Assembly: GCA_030737835.1 (NCBI GenBank)
Contig: CM060853.1
Coordinates: 11,032,034 to 11,096,033, forward strand
Length of the DNA: 64,000 nucleotides
Direction of reading: 5' to 3'
From: Acorus gramineus
Taxonomy: Eukaryota; Streptophyta; Magnoliopsida; Acorales; Acoraceae
Shown here: positions 15,001-25,792 of the stretch, in pieces
Position numbering within the stretch: the stretch's first letter is position 1
How the letters are laid out: each line of letters begins with the position of its first letter
Program-made: the position numbers and the translations under genes
The notes under the pieces: generated by a model
The model's database searches: none
What the model was told of the DNA's origin: nothing
What the model saw: only the letters and a program-made list of their open reading frames with translations

Positions 15001-17193
15001 ATCAAGGTGGTGAGCTCCCTTTCATAAAATGAAGGATGATGAATTGCTTTTATACCTAATCCAAATAATCTGAATCATAATTGACATTATATAGCTATAC
15101 GTAGCTACTACTCCACCCCCTCAAACAAAATATCCGGGCATCAGTTCCAAATGAATATTATATATAGATTTTTGAATTTCCATGTATCCACACTCCCGCT
15201 CCATTTTGCTGCTTCCATTTCACAACCAATGAAGTGGGACATACAAGTCTACACTACCATTTTTTTCCAATGGTTCTCTCCATTTTCAATTCAAATGCTC
15301 TGCACGAATTTAATTGAATTTCATATACTGAAATTTTATCACAACCCCATGCCAAAATTGACTGAGGAGGTCCATCCTGAACATCATTACATAGATGTGT
15401 AAGCACACAAATAATCGGTATCACTATGTCAGTCCTCTGGAAGCTCCACTGAGATCAAGACTTCATTTCCTTTTAATATATTTTCCTATATATTTCTGAT
15501 TTATATTAAAATAATCCCGTATTCATCATTACTCTGTGTGTGTTTTCTCTCTCACTTTCTTGTGGTGGTGGAGGGGATTGTTGCGGGGTGTTGCTACTCA
15601 TCAATTCTATGATCACATAGATTTCTTCTGTGCAAAAGTTAAGGTTTTTCTCACATGCAGAAGCAACACAAATCAACAAATATATCTTAACATTAAGATT
15701 GCAATCTTGTTTATATCAACATCAACATATCCTATTTCCCAAAGGTTTGGGTTCAGTTTTCCACATTATTTCTGTTATGGATCTCCAGAGGTGGTTTGGT
15801 ATACAAGACAATGCCTGCACGAGGCTTGCTCATGTAAGAGAGATGTGACCAAGAATTATCAAAAAACAGACAGGAGTGGCCCACATTTCTCTAAATGAGT
15901 CATTGGTTTGTATTTATGAAACAATGCCTTAACGACACAAATATTGCCCCTCTCATTTTCAAGCTATGACCATAAAACATACTAAGAATCATATAAATCA
16001 CATAATTTTTTTTTGTAAAAACTGACAAAGAAGGAGATATAAAATCAGTTTATAAGTATCAAGCAATCTCCCTCTCCTATTTATGCTTAAGATTAAAGAG
16101 TGGGAAGATCCATATGGCCATATACCAAGTTCATCCCTCTCCTTCCTTCTTGCACCCCCCTATCACCAAAAGGGATCCAGTGTATAGAGAGCCTCACCAT
16201 TTAAGAAGCAACCATAGAAATGACCAAACCCGAAAAAAAACCCTCATACAGCAGGGAATCCCCATCTTTTTTTAAGAAAGATATGAGCTATATTATTATA
16301 AAACCACTCGAACAAAGGAGACTAGGAATCTCCTGTAAAAAAAAGAAGGCAAAAAGGCAAAATAACTAAAGAAAAGAAAAAGGAGGAGAGGTCCTTAGAT
16401 AAAGGAATACCCTACCACCCGCTCCAATTTGCACCCATAATAGAGCTAACTAACCCTTCACCAAGGAGCACCTTCGTCCAACTATGTAGAGAATTCATAG
16501 TAGTCACCCAAATGCTCTCAACATAGATGTGCTTCCTTTGGAAAACAAGGAAATTCCATCTTGCATGTTCCTTTCCACACTGACTGTTATCCTGCTTATA
16601 GCCTAGACTCAACCCCACAAATTTCTCACAAAAATGAATGCAAGCTATTGAATCTAGTTCCCATAGTTATATTCTAATAACAACACTAAATAAATCATAG
16701 ATCCCATCATAAGCCGAAAAACCATAATCCATGTACTTCTAGAACTACTTCTCCCGGATCAAATCAGAAAATAAATAAAAAAATTTCGAGTTCGAACAAG
16801 CAAAAACAATTAATCAAGTTGGCTGGAAAGAGCATAATCAATACAACCCTGACTTGTGAGAGGAAAGCAAAGTTAATCACCTGTTCCCCAGCAACGCTGT
16901 TGTTAAAGCTGCCCGGATCAGACTCTGCCAACAACATCCAGACAGAAACACTCAGAATCATCGAATCAGCAATAAAAAACGCCACACACAAGCATATAAA
17001 AAAAAAAACAAAAAATCCCAATAACAGCAACAGCTACAAATCCACAATTGATCGATCACTAGCCATGCTTCGAAAATCACACTCGATCTCTAATACCAAA
17101 CCACTAAAAAAATGTCTACTATTCGTCACTCAAATCAATGCAGCATCAATCAAGCAAACTAATCAAACATAAAGCGTTTCATAAATCTCTCCT

Positions 17194-17227
<34 letters not shown>

Positions 17228-17520
17228 TTCGAATCAAAACACTAAAACCTCCCCCAAAACGCAATGCAGAGGCATCGCAACCAGATCTACCTACCTCCTT
17301 CGGTCTGCTCGCTCTCGGGGAACTCCTTCTGGAGGGCCCTGTCGATCATGTCGGCGAAGCTGTCCTCCTTCAGCGGCTGCGTCGTCGTGTCCGTCTCGTT
17401 CCGCTCCTCCAGGACCTCCACCGCCGGCGATCCTACCACCTTTTCGGCGGAGACGGAGACGAGGAGGCCGAAGAGGACGGCGAAGGCGACGAGTGAGGCT
17501 CCGCGAGATCTCCTCGACAT
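3088..17520 (-). CDS. KEA6: K(+) efflux antiporter, KEA4/KEA6 type (20 exons, 579 aa)
   Basis: Monovalent cation:proton antiporter of the CPA2 (KefB-like) family, expected in endomembranes, exchanging K+ for H+. Coding exons on the minus strand, 5' to 3': 17295-17520, 16881-16924, 13596-13654, 13399-13471, 12800-12861, 12626-12701, 12430-12504, 11297-11368, 11103-11186, 10407-10475, 9425-9502, 9185-9273, 7912-8008, 7737-7790, 6878-6973, 4430-4618, 4258-4335, 3464-3508, 3261-3353, 3088-3168. All have AG/GT borders and compatible phases, and sum to 1740 nt including the stop. Residues 1-25 form a hydrophobic signal peptide (MSRRSRGASLVAFAVLFGLL start). A hydrophilic luminal stretch follows with SDPGSFNNSVAGEQ. 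The transporter domain begins near residue 155, with QPVITGYLLAG, FALGLEF, GTLILQDCAVGLLFALLP, ELGSFAAGVMIS and PIRNFFAALFLASIGML. The tail ends SAKRITLLVQGPHNS with no KTN domain, as in KEA4-6. Length fits that subgroup (about 570-590). The N-terminal motif favours KEA4/KEA6 over KEA5, but 4 and 6 cannot be told apart here. Confidence 0.95.
3640..4257. other. KEA intron 17 with low-complexity insert
   Basis: This intron holds a segment with repeated GACAC/TCGGACATGG words (3550-3975) of the kind common in degenerate plant repeats. A T-rich tract (4049-4083) then runs directly into 16 consecutive G (4084-4099). No coding exon is missing here: the flanking exons join in frame. Confidence 0.5.
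4619..6877. other. KEA intron 15 (2.26 kb) with LINE-tail debris
   Basis: The intron lies between the exon ending ..QHTLEQ and the exon starting IEPIRNFF. It contains at least one LINE 3' end (listed separately at 6381-6720) and possibly another in the opposite direction near 6030-6330, where a T-rich tail follows coding-like sequence. A small duplication of the downstream splice-donor region lies at 6775-6815. Nothing else is recognisable. Confidence 0.5.
6381..6720 (-). mobile_element. 3'-truncated L1-type LINE fragment
   Basis: Read on the minus strand, the segment encodes a decayed zf-RVT-like C-terminus with words such as CWSI, RLMHNERVF and GRGIINAS, split between frames. It continues into AGGAGATCCCTCGTCTCC and ends in a poly(A) tail (the T run on the plus strand near 6382-6393). 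The same GGAGACGAGGGATCTCC signature recurs at 14629-14655 and 16314-16336, also in KEA introns and also in the minus orientation. This is typical of 5'-truncated LINE copies. The exact 5' limit is unclear. Confidence 0.5.
6775..6900 (-). repeat. Duplicated splice-donor region in the KEA gene
   Basis: Plus-strand words GGGTATGTTGAGAAAATT and GAAATCT(T/C)ATAC occur twice. One set spans the true exon end and donor (exon 6878-6973, donor GTATGA). The other, at 6775-6815, lies in the intron with donor-like GTATAA. The intronic copy therefore keeps a near-copy of the authentic donor context. Confidence 0.6.
8328..8371. repeat. Poly(C) run followed by CCA and CA repeats
   Basis: Fifteen consecutive C (8328-8342) lead into ACCACCACCC and then a short (CA)n tract, inside KEA intron 12. 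On the coding strand this is a G-rich tract. Confidence 0.9.
14585..14990 (-). mobile_element. 3'-truncated LINE-like fragment
   Basis: It carries the GGAGACGAGGGATCTCC signature (14638-14654) followed by an A-rich stretch, as in the copies at 6381-6720 and 16268-16625. Upstream on the minus strand it contains broken coding-like sequence. The assignment rests mainly on the shared 3' signature. Confidence 0.35.
16268..16625 (-). mobile_element. 3'-truncated L1-type LINE fragment
   Basis: The minus strand at 16412-16618 reads a LINE C-terminal-like peptide (ARWNFLVFQRKHIYVESIW, then LHSWTKVLL). It is followed by pyrimidine-rich sequence, the AGGAGATTCCTAGTCTCC signature and a short A-rich end near 16268. 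This is the clearest of the three related copies in the KEA introns. Confidence 0.55.
17193..17227. repeat. (CT)n(CA)n microsatellite in KEA intron 1
   Basis: About nine CT units run directly into about eight CA units. It lies inside intron 1, 68 bp from the first donor site. Confidence 0.95.
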
Positions 17521-17700
17521 TGCAGAGAGAGAGAGAGTCGGCGCAGGTTAACGTTAGTGGCGCAGGTTAGCCGAAGCGTTGGAGATGGTCAGGGGGGTTT
17601 AAATGACGGAGAGAGAGAGAGAGAGGGATTGTTAACTAGGGTTAAATAAAGGGGAGTTAAAGTAACTGCACCCTGAATTCAGGTGAGGTTGCTTTTATAC
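17521..17700 (-). promoter_or_regulatory. KEA promoter and 5' leader
   Basis: On the coding (minus) strand a TATAAAAG box lies at 17692-17699, about 175 bp upstream of the ATG at 17518-17520. Two CT-rich tracts follow in the leader (GA repeats on the plus strand at 17524-17536 and 17608-17626), typical of plant leaders and of GAGA-binding factor sites. An AACCCTAG telo-box-like word lies near 17633-17645, and the word AACCTGCGCC occurs twice just upstream of the start. Confidence 0.55.
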
Positions 17701-19870
17701 AGAGGGACTCGTGTGGAATGATTTACAATGAAACTAATTAATTGATTATACTAATAATTATAATTGGTGAGGATTTTGACTGATTTGTCTTAAATGACGG
17801 GATTGCCCTGCAACGGATTTTACGAGGTCGGACGGGCTACAAAATGTTTGCTTTTTAGTTCGAGACACCCAAGTACTATCAATATCCAAACATATAACTT
17901 ATTAATTGAACTGTATAAAGAATAATACGGTATCAAATAATTAACTATATAGTTCGATTAATAATTTATGCAATTTAATACCGATCGAACTGAACAAAAT
18001 CAATCATAACTAGATTCAAACTTCAATTGATCATAGTCCTAGCATTTTTTTATTTTAACCTGAAAAATATCACGGTATTGTTTGAATAGAGAAATAAATT
18101 ATTATGATATTTATAATTATTTTAAAATTAGATAGTTATAGTAGTTGAATAAGTGAATTATTGTTTGGTTGTATTTTTAGTTATTTTAGTTGGAAACACA
18201 AAAATGAAGTATTTGTTGATTGCTTGATGAAGTGATTTACTGTTTGAATGTGTTTTTAGTTATTTTAGATTGAAACACAATAATGAAGTTTTTGTTGTTT
18301 CTTGACGAAGTGACTTAGTTGTTATAGTTGGAACCATAATAATGAAGTTTTTGTTGTTTGCTTGACAATGGATAAGTTGTAGAAAAAATGTAAATAAAAT
18401 TTGAATAATGATTTTTAATTGATGAAAAAATTATTTTACTCGTGGGCCCCTTGATTTAAAGAGATGATAACAGTTGTGGGCTATCCTTATACTAGTGAAC
18501 TACATTCGGTGAAATAACATAATTCCAAAAGGAATTAAACTACAAATATCAGGTTATTTTCACGTTTTTTATATAGTTATGCCCATCTATTTCTTTCAAG
18601 CAAACAATTATTTTAACTCATTCTTCCAATATTCTCTCCCATTTTTCTCTTATTTCACTACCCAAATAGCCCCCTACATGACATAGTTGTCTAGCCCCTC
18701 TTATTTTTTCACAAATCTAGCCGTCGAACCAAAATTAATTTTATCTTTTATCTTTTTTTCAAAAAAAAAATTATTTTTTTAAATTATAAAGATATGAGTT
18801 GAAATTATATCTTATTAAATATAGTTGTGTCTTGAAGTAATTAAAAAAAAAAACTTCACTAGGGTCACAACAAAAGGAAATGTTACTCTTATTCTAGTTT
18901 ATAGGGTCCCCCCCCCCCCCCCCCCCGCACCAAATAAAAAAACAAAAAGTATTTGCTCTTTCGGAGTGGGGATGATAACAAAAGGGAGAGTGTGTGTGCA
19001 TGAGTGAGAGAGAGAGGATAGTGGGCAGCGATAGAGTAAGAGGAAGAAAGAGAGAAAGAAATAGGAAAAAAGAAAGAGAGGTCGGCGAGGGCAGGGATCA
19101 TCTCTCCCAGCCTCCCTCCCTCCCCTTACCCACCGCCATTTGCCATCCCCTAGCCACCACTATCACCCTCGTCCATCACCCTCTCTATTTCTACCTCCTC
19201 TTTTTTTTTTTTCTTCTCCATCCCCCAAATTTTTTTTTTCTGGCTAGGTGAGAGCAACCACATTCCCACAACAAAAGGCTATATTAACATTGACCTGGTC
19301 AAGCATGAGGTCTCTAAAAGAAAAATTTTGATATGAATTTTAATTCATATTGATAGAAATCTCGCATTTTTTTTATATGAAAAATGATATGTTAAACCCA
19401 ATTTACAGTCTCATTTATCACCCGCACACATTTTAAATTTTTTTTAAAGTATATAGTACAATCTTTTTATAAAAGATGAAATACATATACTAATTAATTG
19501 AATGCATATTTTTTTTGTAATAGAATATATACTAAGTTAGAATGTACTGTGGTGAATAATTTCATACACTGTAGTCGGTAGTGATGTGTCGACTGAAAAT
19601 GGAACTGCAAAAGAAATTGAGTGTATCAACGCCCTTGTTTTTTTTTTTGTAGACGTGTTATTCATTCTAAGGACCATTTTCGTAAAAAAAACAATAAGAA
19701 AAGAAGAGGCCAAGATTAAATTTATAAATTGTCCAAGATTATTATAGTAAGATCATGTTTAAATCCATGTTTGGGTTAATTTTGCTTTTCAAAATCCCCA
19801 AAAAAACTAATAGGAATTTAAACACATCCTATAGTTGCATGTCAAACTCTCACATCCGTTAATATTTCAG
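17701..19870. other. Intergenic AT-rich region, repeats only
   Basis: No gene seen. It holds a three-unit tandem repeat (18150-18366), a 20-nt C run (18908-18927) and a GA-rich stretch (about 18985-19085) followed by a CT-rich stretch. The apparent frames in 18825-19251 are products of simple sequence. Confidence 0.5.
18150..18366. repeat. Tandem repeat, about 79-bp unit x2 plus a partial
   Basis: Units start at about 18150, 18229 and 18307. Each carries AAGTGA, TTTTTAGTTATTTTAG, GAAACACAA.AATGAAGT and TTTGTTG.TT.CTTGA. The third unit lacks the middle and is about 60 bp. Confidence 0.75.
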
Positions 19871-19874
19871 TGTA

Positions 19875-21502
19875 AGGTGCGTTTGGATCTCCGTTTTGGT
19901 CGATTTTGCGTTTCAAAATATAAAAAAATAAGTGTGGTTTCAAATATACATCTCGTCGGCCATGTTTGTTGTAACTTAAATTTTCTGATTATAGATTATA
20001 GCTTATAGATTATTGAAGGTGATGTTTCCCTTCAATAAGTGTAGATGGGTTGGAGGTCCGCCTCCAAGTGAAGATCCGGATCATCGAGCCAAAGATCCTG
20101 CACCAAGAGAGTCTCGGGGACACAAGTCAGTGGAGTGAATGAATGGAGAAGATGAAGTGGAGAAGAAGATCACTCCAAAAATCAGAAGACTATAATTGCT
20201 TACTTTTGCATATCATTCTCTCTCCTCCATCCCCTCCCCTTGTAGTCGAGTGAGTGGCCATGTCATTTCCCGTCCAGACGCCTCTCTGTCCTGATCGAAA
20301 TCTTCTGACATGGAAGATTTCCTAAGATTCGAGACTGGGGGTTTGTTATGATATGGTGGCCATGTGTAGCCCTCTCGTTGGTCTTAACCACAATTGCAAT
20401 GAGCAGGGGCAGGCGGCTTTTCGGATCAGGGCACATCTTTGCCAATCTGGTGGAGCAAAGCAGCCCTGGCCATGCATGGCGGTTTCAATAGTCTTTTTCC
20501 CTCTTTGGTTAAGGCTGGGTTCAAACCCAAGTTAGGCTAGTTAGCTTCAACGGTTGACTGGTTTACAGACGGACTAATCTGGTCGAATAACCCTGATTGC
20601 CTTTGGGGTGGTGTTGGTCTTATTGTTGAGTTGTCCCGCTTAGAGAAGCAGACGTTTTTCGAGTAGCAGTCCTCGAGCAGGTTCCCCCGAGTAGGGACCC
20701 CTGCCGAGAGGAACGCATCTGTTTTCTTTGGGTGGCTCATATATGGGCTTGTTCTGGGTCGGGTTATCCTACCCGTCTACCCGACTATCCTAGACAAGTG
20801 GTACCCTTAGGAGAGCGCGAGATTTCCTCTCTACAATTATAGATTATAATTTTTTTGATAAGTAGTAGACATGTATGTTGTAATTGTTTTAAAATAGAAA
20901 ATAAACAGCAGTGAATGCTTGTTTAATAAGTTATACAACAGTTTTTCACTGTACTACAATTGTCAAAAATAACTTGAACCCGTATAAGTGAAAAATTGAA
21001 TTATGTTTGATATAATAATTTAAATTTTACACATAAAATTAATTTTATACATTTTTAAAGAAAAATCAACTTAAGATAAATAATAGTTCAAATTCACTGT
21101 AATATTTTTCAAATATTACTATCTAGAATTTTAATAAATTGAGTGACAAATGAAATTATAAAAAAAATGATAATGTATTATTTATAATAGTAAAAAAATT
21201 GAGAAGATGAAAGAAGGTTCATTGATTTTTGTGTAATATTAAAAAATAAATACACATATTATTAGTAAAAAAAAATTAAAGCATTTTATAAGCTATAATT
21301 TCAAAAGCATCTCTATCCGAACTTACAGATTATGAATTTTTAAAGTTATTTTTAGCTTAAATAAATTTCAATAAGTTTAAATAAACATACAACAACTGTT
21401 TATTTTAAAGTAAAATATATAATCTGAGGCTTATGAGTTTTAACAAACATGTACGTAGTTACGTCCTAAACTCATTAGAAACTCACATCTAAACAGAACC
21501 TA
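19875..21502. mobile_element. MITE-like element(s) with nested solo LTR
   Basis: Inner terminal inverted repeats are CATGTTTGTT at 19961-19970 and AACAAACATG at 21442-21451, with similarity continuing inward (CTGATTATAGATTATA versus the reverse of TATAATCTGAGGCTTAT). An outer, weaker pair is AGGTGCGTTTGGATCTCC (about 19875) against the reverse complement of ACATCTAAACAGAACCT (about 21485-21501), so two elements may be nested. The interior is AT-rich and non-coding. It is interrupted at 20013 by the solo LTR described next. No clear target duplication was found for either MITE. Confidence 0.5.
20014..20835. mobile_element. Solo LTR with perfect 5-bp target duplication
   Basis: The 822-bp insert starts TGAAGGTGATG, ends CTCTCTACA and is flanked on both sides by ATTAT (20009-20013 and 20836-20840). 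The TG...CA ends, the direct repeat, the higher GC content than the flanks and the lack of any coding domain fit a solo LTR left by recombination between two LTRs. Its family and orientation are not determined. The small frames inside it (20263-20740) are not genes. Confidence 0.8.
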
Positions 21503-22480
21503 AAAACCAGAATTTTAGAAAACTACGATTCAGGAGTTTTTGGATATGTAGAAAGTTAAGTTCTCCAAACTCATTTTCAAATAAAAAAAAGACTGCAATT
21601 TCATTAAGAGCTGCATATAATTTTTTTTTTTGTAAATAATTACTCAAAAAAATATTTTTTTATAATATGTGTAAAGACATCTTCATATATATTCTGTTTT
21701 AAGTAACTTTTGAATGAAAACCAATTTCTACAACTCGTTTAGTAAACGGGGCATTCCGGTGTCGGCGTCTCTCGGTTCCCAAAGTAAATTCCGGTCCTGA
21801 CAATGGGCAAAATCGGAAATGGCTCCCACATGGGCATTAATTAACAACATCCGGATCTATCGCCCTTTCCACGTTCTGACTTTCCACAGCATTTCTGTTT
21901 TTTTTTTCACTCCACTATTTAATGCAACAAGTAATAATAATAATAATAAATTAAAGATTGTTGCCCTTTTTACCTATCACAGTTTGGTGTCATGACAGTT
22001 TGTCATGGCAGCAGGCAGTTGAAAATAGTGTGACTATTAATTATTAAAATGTGAGGGTGGTCATATAAATTTCATTCTTGTTTATTTTAATGTTTTGGAA
22101 AAATTAATTTCGGGTCTTTTAAAGAACATGAACTATTATTAGGTCCCTAGAGAATCTAAACTTATTTTTAAATCCCCATACTCTACTATGTATTATTTCT
22201 AGGTTCTTCAGCCTATACATCATTAAGTCGACCGTTAAATTTTTCATTTTTATCCGTTGTTCACTGTTTGTTTACACTGTTCAATTATTTGTGTCTTTTA
22301 TTGATGAGTTTTGTACATTGTTTATTTTTTTTTATTAATGTCATTGTATTGTGACATAATAAAAATTTATTGTGTTTTTAGAATTAATTGTGGTATGTTC
22401 GTCATCAATTTTGAGGTGTATGGAAAAGGTCTGGATGGGGAAGGGGGAACAAAGAAAATGTGAAGATAGACAAAATTGAA
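21503..22480. other. AT-rich intergenic stretch
   Basis: I see no gene. A short (TAA)n run lies near 21931-21950. The rest is AT-rich DNA, with a less AT-rich patch at 21745-21900 that I cannot assign. Confidence 0.5.
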
Positions 22481-22489
22481 AAAAAATGG

Positions 22490-22720
22490 TAAAACATAGC
22501 CCCCATTGAATGGGGTTCAAAACCTCTGTGGGGGGATCACATAGAGGGTCTGTAGAACCCAATGATATTGCGACATCTGGCCCCAACAACACGTGAGATC
22601 ACATGATGACTAAGAGAGCCGAAACAGAGGAAACACTCACGTCTGTTTTTCTCAGCTCATCAAAACCGTCCATCTCCATCTGATCACAACCGTCCATCGC
22701 CGTCTTTTATTGTTTCAACT
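22490..22720. repeat. Dispersed repeat, related in inverse to 59090-59290
   Basis: The sequence CCCATTGAATGGGGTTC...CCTCTGTGG...GTCTGTAGAACCCAAT, then CACGTGA and AACCGTCCATC words, resembles the reverse complement of 59090-59290, where GGGTTCCAAAGCCTCTGTGG, GTCTTTGTGG, CACGTGA and ACAACCGTCCA occur in the same order. Both lie upstream of CT-rich, leader-like sequence, so the two may be members of one mobile family. Confidence 0.4.
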
Positions 22721-22796
22721 GCAATCTCTCTCCTCCTTCATTTTATAGACATCACGAAGCCCTAGCAACCACCACCGACCAGAGACCACCTCGAGA

Positions 22797-22960
22797 GGTG
22801 TGAAACTGTATCTGTCATTGCTTTTTCTTCTTCGTCGTCGTCTTCTTCAAAGTGGGAAGAGACCAAAGTGAGGTCGAATTCGTCACTCTCAAGGAACCAG
22901 ACCTACACCCTCCTCAAGCAACAGTCGGCCGTCGCTGCCAAATCCGAGGAGTTTGTGTAA
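22797..22960 (+). pseudogene. Short gene-like fragment, function unknown
   Basis: One open frame reads a Ser run, then KWEETKVRSNSSLSRNQTYT and LKQQSAVAAKSEEFV, and stops at 22958-22960. It has no ATG in frame. The region is less AT-rich than its surroundings and follows a CT-rich leader-like stretch with ACCGTCCATC motifs. It resembles a single exon torn from a plant gene and carried by a repeat. I do not recognise the parent. Confidence 0.35.
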
Positions 22961-23068
22961 TCTTTTTGTGTTTTATGCGTTTGTGACATGTAAGGATGAT
23001 GTGTTATTTTTTTGTATCATCAGTTTGTGTTTGTGTTGTATGTTTATGTGTATTTGTGTTTGTGAAAT

Positions 23069-23232
23069 TCAAACCCTCTTATCAGCAATACTTGAATAAA
23101 TGTCTGAAAGTAAGAAAAGCTAGTGCATGAAAATTATAGACATTTCAAAGAAGAGTTAATCTGTTCAAGCATCTATAACGTTGGGTGTCACACTCAAACC
23201 CTCTTATCAACCATACTTGAACAAATGTTTGA
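23069..23232. repeat. 40-bp direct repeat pair
   Basis: TCAAACCCTCTTATCA..(C/A)ATACTTGAA.AAATGT.TGAA occurs at 23069-23107 and 23193-23232, spaced by 85 bp, just outside the truncated end of the copia element. Confidence 0.75.
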
Positions 23233-23243
23233 ACATTGTAAAT

Positions 23244-25043
23244 TCATGTTGTATCCCAAAAATTGGTTCCACATTCACCAAACCGATCAGGGGGTCCATC
23301 ATCAAAACTAAAGCGGACAGGTGGACGACGCTCGCGTTGAGGATAGTGAGCAACGCAACTCGGATCCACATCCGGAAGAGGGGAGTCAGGCACGGAAGGC
23401 GGAGCACCACCAGGAGAAGTATTTGCAGAAGGAACGGGAGAGGAGGTCGGAAGATCACGCTCGATCAAAGAAGACTTAATAGGATGAGCACTAGGAGATG
23501 GTAAAGACACGGAAGGTAGCTCAGGAAGAGATAGAGACTCAAGAGGAGAGGGCCGAACAGAAGTAGACTCAGGACTGGACTCAGTGAATGTAGAAGAAAA
23601 ATAGGGAACATCCTCTACAAATGACACATGTCGAGCGATCCAAAAACGATGACCCACGGGATCGTAACAACGATAACCCTTGTGCTTGAAACTGATATCT
23701 AAAAAGACACATCGAACTGACCGGGCAGAAAGTTTGATGCGAGCATGAGGAGGGAGAAGAACATAGCATGTACAACCAAAAACGCGTAGACGACTGTAAT
23801 CAGGACGGGAGGAATAAAAGCGCTTGTGAGGAGACATGCCAGAGAGAACGGTGGATGGAGTGATATTAATGAGATGAACAGAAAGAAGAACTGCCTCAGC
23901 CCAGAAATGTTGGGGAACAGAAGAAGAGAGTAAGAGAGCACGAGTCGTTTCAAGAATGTGACGATGTTTGCGTTCAGCAACACCATTCTGCCCATGAGTA
24001 TAAGGACAAGACTGTTGAAAAAGAGTACCATGAAATTGAAGAAGGGAACGCATGGTAGAGGAAACATACTCTGTAGCACAATCAGACCGAAAGGTTTTGA
24101 TGCGAGCCTGAAACTGGGTGTGTATCATGGTGGTAAAGACATTATAAATGTGAGCAATCTCGGATCGATTACGTAACAAATACACCCAAGTAAACCGAGA
24201 ATAATCATCAACGAATGTAATATAATAAGAAAAATCACTCATAGATTGCTTAGGAGTAGGATCCCAAATGTCAGAATGAACTAACTCAAAAGAACTGGTG
24301 GACTGACTATTACTAGAATTAAAAGGAAGGGCCACAGGTTTGGCCAGTTTACAGCCCTCACAAACAGATAAAGGAGAAAAAGAAGCAGAACCCAAGACAC
24401 CAGAGTCAAAGAGGCTTTTAAGACGAGACTCAGAGACATGACCTAACCTTTTATGCCACAAGTCGGTATGAGAGGTAACACTACCACAGAAGACAGAGGG
24501 ATCAGGAACTGGAAGATGCAGATATTCCACGAAGTATAAGCCACCAACCCTACGACCAACGCCAGTCCTCTGTCCCGAACGTGGATCCTGCACAAAATAA
24601 CCAGAGGAAGTGAAAGAAACTGTCAGGCCAGAATCACATAGACGACTAATAGAAATAAGATTCATGTAGAGATCCGGCGCATGTAATACATAGGGAAGGG
24701 AGAGACGACCAGTGGTGGTTGTGATAGAACCACACTGTGTGATGACCAAGGAGGAACCATCAGCAGTGTGAATCGGAGGTAAATGGGAAGGGGCGGGTGA
24801 GCATGGAGTAAGCACAGAACTAACATGAGTCATATGATGAGAAGCACCAGAATAAAAAAATCCAAGAGATAGAAGCACCCGTAGTGGAAGAGAAGGCAGA
24901 ATGAGTAGAAGGACTAGACGGAAATTGTGGAAGTAGAAGCTGATCGAGGCACTGAATGAGCGGTCCAAATTGATCCGAAGAAGGCTGACCTCGCACTTTG
25001 GAGGTAGCAATGGCAGTAGTGGGACGACGCTGACCATGGCCAT
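23244..25043 (-). pseudogene. Ty1/copia pol fragment (protease remnant, integrase)
   Basis: Open frame of 599 codons from a Ty1/copia retrotransposon polyprotein. SGASHHMTHVSS near residue 65 is the protease motif, but the catalytic Asp of DSGA is Tyr (YSGA). A GAG-pre-integrase zinc site uses H197, H202, C228 and C231. The integrase core shows D258 (HSDIW), D321 (FRSDCATEY) and E357 (GQNGVAERKH), i.e. DD35E spacing, followed by VFGCTCYVLLP-type C-terminal integrase sequence. The frame ends shortly after PPVRFSFDDG; reverse transcriptase and RNase H are absent. Upstream, gag is in another frame, offset at an A7 run (24854-24860). Confidence 0.9.
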
Positions 25044-25077
25044 AGAAAACCTGATGCCTTTTCGGATGAAGTTTCCA

Positions 25078-25119
25078 ACAGTCGATAATCAGATGACCAG
25101 GTTTCTTGCAGTAGGCGCA
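25078..25119 (-). pseudogene. Gag zinc knuckle (CX2CX4HX4C) of the copia element
   Basis: The minus strand reads CAYCKKPGHLIIDC followed by WKLHPKRH, a retroviral-type zinc knuckle in the gag nucleocapsid. The same frame runs to TTGASISWIF, then leaves the pol frame at an A7 run at 24854-24860, so the original gag-pol fusion is broken here. Confidence 0.85.
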
Positions 25120-25792
25120 AAAAGTTCGTGAATGAGAGGAATCTGCATGAGGAGCGACACCGAGAATACCTCATATGCAGCCTGAGAAGTAATAGGAGTG
25201 ATCTTCAACGATGAGTCTAGATATGCCAGATCCGAAGGCGGTGGGTTCATCAACGTCATAAGCAGGAGATGCCAGATAAAGACGAAAAATACACAGATGC
25301 GTAGAGGATGAAAAATGGAGCAAAATGAGTACTAAGACGGTAATACTCGGAGTCCGAATGAGCCCGGAGCGATTGATGAAATAAACAAACATCAAAACGG
25401 ATCTGGGCGAGTTGGCCGAGTCGAACCACTGAGTCAGGTGAGTCGGCTTGACGCGTGATTCACGCGGTTTGATGCCGCAATCTCATGTATGATGGGATTC
25501 TCGGAATCTCACGATGGGATTTTTTTTTTAAATCACCAAACACTATCAGATTGGTGTTTCAACACGTCTCGTCTCCAACGACTTCAACACGGTGCAGTTC
25601 GGCTCCAACAGCGGTTCGGCTCAATGGCTTCGGGACGGGCGGCGACGGACTCTACTGGCGCGATGGATAGCGGCGCGCGGAAACGGCTCGCAGGGACAAC
25701 AGTGCATGATCGACGATGTAACAAACGTGGAATCCCAAAGAAGGAGATCCGAAAAGAAAAGAAAAGAAAAAAAAATTTGAGATCTCAAAAGA

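Larger units (their letters stand above)
13655..16880. other. KEA intron 2 (3.2 kb) with LINE fragments
   Basis: The longest KEA intron. It contains two LINE 3' fragments (about 14585-14990 and 16268-16625, listed separately). The remainder is AT-rich and holds no recognisable exon: the flanking exons ending ..NNSVAGEQ and starting AVLETVARV join exactly. Confidence 0.6.

Noticed and set aside
20353-20740. 60-67-codon frames in the solo LTR
   Set aside because: They lie inside an LTR bounded by a 5-bp target duplication and show no domain.
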